Of a stretch of DNA of 64,000 nucleotides, positions 58,850 to 64,000 are shown in pieces. The notes below the pieces were generated by a model that saw nothing but the letters and a program-made list of their open reading frames with translations, was not told the DNA's origin and did no database searches. A program made the translations under genes and the position numbers. The stretch is from Panaeolus papilionaceus. Taxonomy: Eukaryota > Basidiomycota > Agaricomycetes > Agaricales. Positions within the stretch are counted from its first letter, which is position 1; each line of letters starts with the position of its first letter. The stretch is taken from the NCBI GenBank assembly GCA_015501605.1, contig JADNRZ010000011.1:248001-312000 (forward strand), read 5' to 3'.

Positions 58850-61536
58850 GTTAAATCAGACAACAAACGGAGCTCAGAATGAGGCACATCAAGGGACTGA
58901 AGCAACTACTGAATTTGTGCGCAATCTATACATCTGATTTACTTATCTGCTAAATGTTTTCATCCTCAGCCTCAACAACCCCACCTGAGATGTGACGAGA
59001 AAATCGAAATGCTGCTTCAACATCAGGAAAATAATTAAAACTTGTTTTGTGGTTGTAGCACCGACCATTATGTAACAGGCCTTCCCTCACTGATATGCCA
59101 GTGCATGGATATGCACTTCGGTGTCATTCTGTCATTAAGCAAATATTCAATATAGCATATTGTAGTAGTCTTGTATGAAAATAAAATCATTATTTTTTGT
59201 TTACAATACATGTGTCGGAATTATAGCACGGTTATATTCCCTGACATTACCTGTTATTCACCTTGGGAAAAAGGACTTAGCGAAATTTCTTCTATTAACT
59301 GTGACGAATAGCACACCGTCACACCCGTGATGCTTATGAATACAGCACGTGATGGTTGGTTCATAATTCAGAACCAGTCTGAACGGTGTTTAACTACCAT
59401 TGTCCCACTTCTCTTACTTGACTTACCATGATTCCTCTCGAGTTCCCTCCCCGAGGTAGGCTGGTTTAGCCAAAATAATATAACAGGTACATCTGAATTT
59501 ACTTCTCATATCACTTGGCACTAACAATCATTATAAATACAGTACTCCTCATTTTGTAGGGCCATTGATTTGCAGGGTTCAGGTATGGTTCACTGTTGTT
59601 TGCCAGCGATTATCACAACTAAACTGAATTTTCAGGCAAAACCTCAACGCTTTATGTACATCTTGACATGCCAGCACGCCATTTCCACTTATACCTTGCC
59701 TCAAATTTACAACATGTATTTATTAATCCAGTAGCATGGTTTGAAGCACACATTATGATAGTTTAATTACTCTAGTAAAATGTAGTTTATCTACTAGCTG
59801 GAATTTGTAACTTCATTCAATAACAATGTCATGTATTTCCATTCATTTATATCATGGCTACCCGCAAGAAATTTGGGATTCAACTCTAATACACAATAGA
59901 TTATGGCTTCAACAGGCAATCTGCACCATACTTGACTTCTCTCTGGTCATGCTAAGCCAGCCCGATACCTATGCTATAATTCAATATCATCCTGACAATT
60001 TCCTGATGTCACCTTTATGATGGAGGGTGCTCAGACAAGGTCAATATATCCCATGCTGTAATCTGACACCAAGTTACACCGATGCCAACGAATGACGTCG
60101 CTTACAGTACCCTCATATGGCATTGCACCTTTCCCTTGAATTTCCTGATGTCAACGTGTGGCAGCATTAGAACAGGAGCTCGCCATTTTGCGTAACACAC
60201 CGCCACGGTAAGCGATTCTTCTTTTAAGCCCTTGCTCAACGTTACCTCACTACGACAAACCCTTTTCAGTTTCTTGATAATGAACAGTCTTGTCACCATC
60301 GTCCATACTGTTCATGTTACTGACGCCGTGCCAGCTCATCATAGTGTTCCAATTCAAAACAACGTGGCCAGCGATGATGTCAGCGATGGTGAAGTGCCCC
60401 AGGATGAAGACTGGGACTAGATAGAGGAGAGTATTCAAATAACATCGAGACGCGCTAAGTGTTGGCTATCACGCACACATACACACAAATATCCACATCA
60501 GCATGTCTGTATTTTTAAATTTTTCATTTTTTGTAGTATAATGTAAGATAAAGGAAGTATTACACAAATCATTGTTATTCGAGTCGTTCTCTCTTTAAAT
60601 TTATATCTCGAGTGTGCTGTACACTAACTACTAAGTATCATCGTTATGATTGCTCAATTGAGCGATTGGGGGGTGTCATGACAAACTGTAGTACGAAGAC
60701 TGAAAAAGAGGAGAGGGAAGCAGAGGAGAGGAGAGGAGAGAAGGGATTTGAATTTGAGAGGGGATGGGAGGTTCAAGAATTTTCACTTTTACCTTAACTG
60801 TAGGTCCGTAGCGCTGATGCACTGGCAAGGCGGTGACTACGTCCAAACGCTATCCTTAGCACACCCTCAGGCTCCCGGTAAGATCCATTGTCCCTCGATT
60901 TGACTGGCACGTCAACGCTTACCGTAAAAACTCACGAACGTCTGCCTTAGTGTTTTAATTATGGGAGGTAATGTTACCATCCATACCTAGGGTGGCGCCT
61001 ATGAGAATGGAGCAGGAGAATCATCCGTGATCCGATCCAATGTACTTTGAATTTAGGTGTCTGTTGGGCATATACATGCGAAAGGGATGCACCAGGACTT
61101 CCACATGAACTCAGAAAGTCCTTCCGACTCAGTCACAGGGGGCTCGTATATGATGTAGTGACGTCAATATATTTAACGCTTTCAATGAATTTTGTTTGCT
61201 GGCATATCGGAGCTCCAAAAGAGATACTTATTGATGGCTACAGTTGAGAGCAGAATAACGAAAAACTTCGAACCCTGCAGTTTATTTTTCGCATCATATT
61301 CCAAAGGATAAATTAAGAGAAATCGACATAATATGATACTATATCCAGCATACGCAACACAGGCGCTTAAAATATCGGTTGCTATTCTAAGCTTAAATGG
61401 TCACATTTCTTTCACTCAATGGGAACGATGGCGCAATGTCGGGATATTGCGACTATTATGGGACCTTGAATCGTCACTAGAGCTTCCACGGCTCAAAATA
61501 TCGACGAATTGGCGACCCACGAACCCAGCGCTGGAT
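58850..61536. other. AT-rich intergenic region, no gene recognised
   Basis: Short frames only. One at 60232-60420 ends in an acidic DGEVPQDEDWD but has no supporting context. The region includes the degenerate promoter of CVNH 2 at its right end. Confidence 0.45.
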
Positions 61537-62056
61537 ATGCGCAAGTTTACTACATTTACTAATATACTAGCTACGACGACCGCAAACGCCTTCCTTTGCG
61601 CTAGTACTATGGGAGGGCTCTCTGAAAAATGCAATGATATTCAACTTTCGGATGTCCACTTCTTGAGCGCACGCTGCAGCGACGGTTGTAGTGGCCGAAC
61701 CAACAGCGCCCTCGACCTAAAGGCTTGTATGGGTATTGAAGCCGGCGGTACTCTTGAACGTGGACCGACGTAAGTAGCTTTAGTCACGTACGCTGGTAAG
61801 CATCCTATTGACATACTTTTTGTCTGATTTTTCCAGCAGAAACTATAAGGCATTGAGCTCGGACCGGTCAACTTGATTTGCCGCTTCAGCAGTGGACTCC
61901 TTTTGACGTGTGATGCGTGTGATCGCGAACCTCGTCAATCAATCTGGGTCAGTGACGAATTACTTTTCGTACTTCATCGGTCTGTGTTGATGAATGCAAT
62001 ATCTGCGCACAGACAATTGCGTTGCAAGTCGCTTTGGATTTCTTGCCTGCAGCTAA
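61537..62056 (+). pseudogene. CVNH protein 2, frameshifted
   Basis: Exons by analogy are 61537-61769, 61837-61947 and 62013-62056. The first has a signal peptide and IQLSDVHFLSARC and NSALDLKAC; the last (44 bp) encodes NCVASRFGFLACS and a stop exactly as in CVNH 1 and 3. Total exon length is 388, not a multiple of three: exon 2 reads NYKALSSDRST then TGA, while the expected FSSGLLLTCDAC lies in another frame. The cysteine closing the first repeat is missing. The TATA-containing promoter segment of CVNH 3 is also absent here. A pseudogene, partially intact. Confidence 0.7.
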
Positions 62057-63043
62057 GTTTGTGGATGATGTAGATGGCAGAGAGTCCCAAATTGTGAGGG
62101 GCACGACTTTACTAGAGTACGAAGTGTATGAAATATGGAGCTACGACCAGATCGAATTCCAAGAGACAATGTCCCGAATGCCTGCTTTCGTTGTCTCCTC
62201 ATTCGCCGCTTTGTCCACAGCCTACAGTGACCCGTCTTCCGCTGAGGCCGGGCTTGCACAGCTCTCCTCGTGACATGGGCCACACATTTCAATGAATTAG
62301 TTGGCTAAAGATACCCACAAGAGCGGAATAACTCCGGCCTGACAACGCCCTCGAAAATCATAGAATCAATAGACCGTAACGTAGAAGCAAATGCGGATGA
62401 CCGGATCGACTTGATCGACAGTGTCACCATTGGCACCCAAGAATAACTGAGAAATGCCTCTCGGCGCTTTGGAGAATTCATACATTCAAAAATTTTGTGA
62501 TGGCCGCTAACTGAATCCCTGGTTGAGCCATACTTCTATCAAACTTGACCCTGATATTTCTATGGGCAAGATTATACGTATATGATCTATACTCGAGTAG
62601 TAGTCCGAATGGTTCAACAAAAGAATAGCAGATGAGATCGTCCCATCTGTGTATAATCTGCGACTCCCGAGGCGACCGCCCAAGAATCTTTCGCCAAGCA
62701 GCCCCAATTCACCCAAAATAGACTCATCTATATAGGAGGATTCTTAGTATCACAATGAGCGCTCATCAAGGTATTTACTAGCTTTTCTGATCGGCGCCTC
62801 GGAGAATTTACTTGAGCGTCGGATACATACTTGAATTATTCATTTCAAAGCATCGATGCGAAGACTCAAAATAACGACCTCTATTTCAAGCTTAATTTAT
62901 TACAGCCCTATTACGCTGGAGGCATTTCAACGGAATGGCGTAATATCGGGGCCTTGTGATCTTCGTATGATTTCATGCCGTTCCTAAAGCTCAAGATATC
63001 GACGTCACTGGAAGTTTTTCCGTTCATGCTCCTGAGGTTACCG
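62057..63043. other. Spacer between tandem CVNH genes
   Basis: No gene recognised. The right end (about 62930-63010) is related to the region upstream of CVNH 2 (about 61420-61510): GGCG(T/C)AAT(A/G)TCGGG and GCTCAA(G/A)ATATCGACG. So the tandem duplication unit included upstream sequence. Confidence 0.55.
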
Positions 63044-63050
63044 TATAAAA
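63044..63050 (+). promoter_or_regulatory. TATA box of CVNH gene 3
   Basis: TATAAAA, 97 bp upstream of the ATG at 63141, at similar spacing to the TATA box of CVNH 1. Confidence 0.6.
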
Positions 63051-63140
63051 GGTTATATGGCTGGTGTACAAGGAGAGTCGGGATCTCGTCCTATTAACCT
63101 GTATCCAAGTCGAATTCTATCAATCTATCCAGGACTCAAT

Positions 63141-63656
63141 ATGCAGCTCTTCAGCACTCTCGCTATAATAGCCACTATGACAGCCAACGTCTTTCTCTGC
63201 GCTAGTGCCGGGGGGTTCTCTGGAACGTGTAGCAACATTCAACTCTCTCAAGATCCCTTCTTGAGTGCACACTGTGGAGATGGCCACGGTGGATATACCA
63301 ACAGTGCCCTTGACTTGAATGCTTGCATTGGTTTTTTCAATTATTCCCAGACTGGTCAAATGGGTCTTACGTGCCAACCCAAGTGAGTAGCCTTAGTAAT
63401 CCATCAAAACGCCTACTGACCAACGTCTGCACTATTACTCCTTTACACAGCGGAAACTATGCTGCGTCCGGATGTTCCAATTGCCATCTCAGTGGAACTG
63501 TCATGACGTGCGACACTACTTGCATACTCCAATTTCCAGGTTCAATCAACCTCGGTCAGGGACTTCTCGTATTTCAATTGAACATATTCATTAATGAAGT
63601 ATCTGCTCACAGACGATTGCGTTACAAATCGCTTTGGACTGCTTTCCTGCAATTAA
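63141..63656 (+). CDS. Secreted cyanovirin-N homology (CVNH) protein 3
   Basis: Exons 63141-63382, 63451-63554 and 63613-63656 with introns of 68 and 58 bp; 129 aa. Signal peptide is residues 1 to about 23 (MQLFSTLAIIATMTANVFLC region). The mature protein shows the full CVNH duplicate-repeat plan: GGFSGTCSNIQLSQ, HCGDGHGG, NSALDLNACIG, GLTCQ, then GNYAASGCSNCHLSGTVMTC, SINL, DDCVTNRFGLLSC and stop. All expected cysteines are present, so a folded glycan-binding protein is likely. The start is the Met that begins the signal peptide and has the nearest TATA box. Intact paralogue of CVNH 1 and of broken CVNH 2. Confidence 0.88.
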
Positions 63657-64000
63657 TGTTACTGATGATGCAACCTGGACGGCGAGGCCCCCGATCTCGT
63701 TATGGGTGGATGGTGTTCTACGTATATGGGCACAATCCGGCTGACCATAAAGTGTATTAAATGTAGCTATCCCGTCAAAAAATCCCTCCAAGTTAGCACA
63801 AATTATGATGAATGCGTGTACCTTCGATTGAATGAGCGCCTGTGGTGGCATGAGCTGTTCCTACGATATCCACCAGGCAATCGACCAAATCTGACTCGCG
63901 ATCAATCCCAATTTGCGTCCAAAGGGAGCCCACAGAGCAAACCTATAAGGTAGGTCCGATTATATCTATACGTCTTAAACTTCGAATTGAAAATTCGACA
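63657..64000. other. Right edge, no gene recognised
   Basis: 3' flank of CVNH 3. Short frames only. Confidence 0.4.

Overview
The window looks like a gene-poor, transposon-rich stretch of an agaricomycete (mushroom-forming basidiomycete) genome. The evidence is short GT-AG introns of 46-78 bp, a KDZ transposase with a KDZ-associated cysteine-cluster (CxC5/CxC6) gene, secreted cyanovirin-N homology (CVNH) proteins, and a small family of fungal P-loop GTPases. I recognised no rRNA, tRNA, CRISPR array or bacterial-type operon.

Layout. 0-4.6 kb: two tandem, six-exon GTPase genes (A and B, minus strand) with the same splice sites. 5.58-6.83 kb: a Mutator-like DNA transposon with identical 223-bp terminal inverted repeats and a 9-bp target duplication. 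6.84-14.1 kb: no recognisable gene. 14.1-14.65 kb: CVNH gene 1. 16.3-17.85 kb: a dispersed repeat whose second copy lies inverted at 53.5-54.0 kb. 19.3-20.75 kb: an old degenerate tandem duplication. 22.76-24.39 kb: an intact intronless gene for a disordered 543-aa protein. 25.35-29.93 kb: the CxC5/CxC6 gene and, 47 bp upstream on the same strand, a five-exon gene for a highly charged 710-aa protein. 30.1-32.07 kb: hairpins, a minisatellite and stacked palindromes. 32.1-36.85 kb: a decayed KDZ transposase and, on the other strand, a decayed gene of unknown function.

38.35-53.35 kb holds two Ty1/copia retrotransposons in opposite orientation. They have different U3 regions and diverged gag genes, yet share a 3,740-bp pol segment that appears identical and carries the same disabling lesions. 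The second copy is young by its LTRs (no difference seen in LTR translations; 5-bp target duplication) and the first is older (9 differences in 338 bp, no target duplication). This mosaic is the most unusual feature of the window.

54.4-64 kb: a third GTPase gene, split by a 0.69-kb insert; a 1.4-kb element built from GGGGTT/AACCCC palindromes; a possible multi-exon helical-domain gene; a broken CVNH gene 2; and an intact CVNH gene 3 with a TATA box. GTPase and CVNH genes therefore occur on both sides of the transposon block.

Exon models were inferred by eye from splice signals and from agreement between paralogues. Database-dependent family names are from memory of motif patterns, not from searches.
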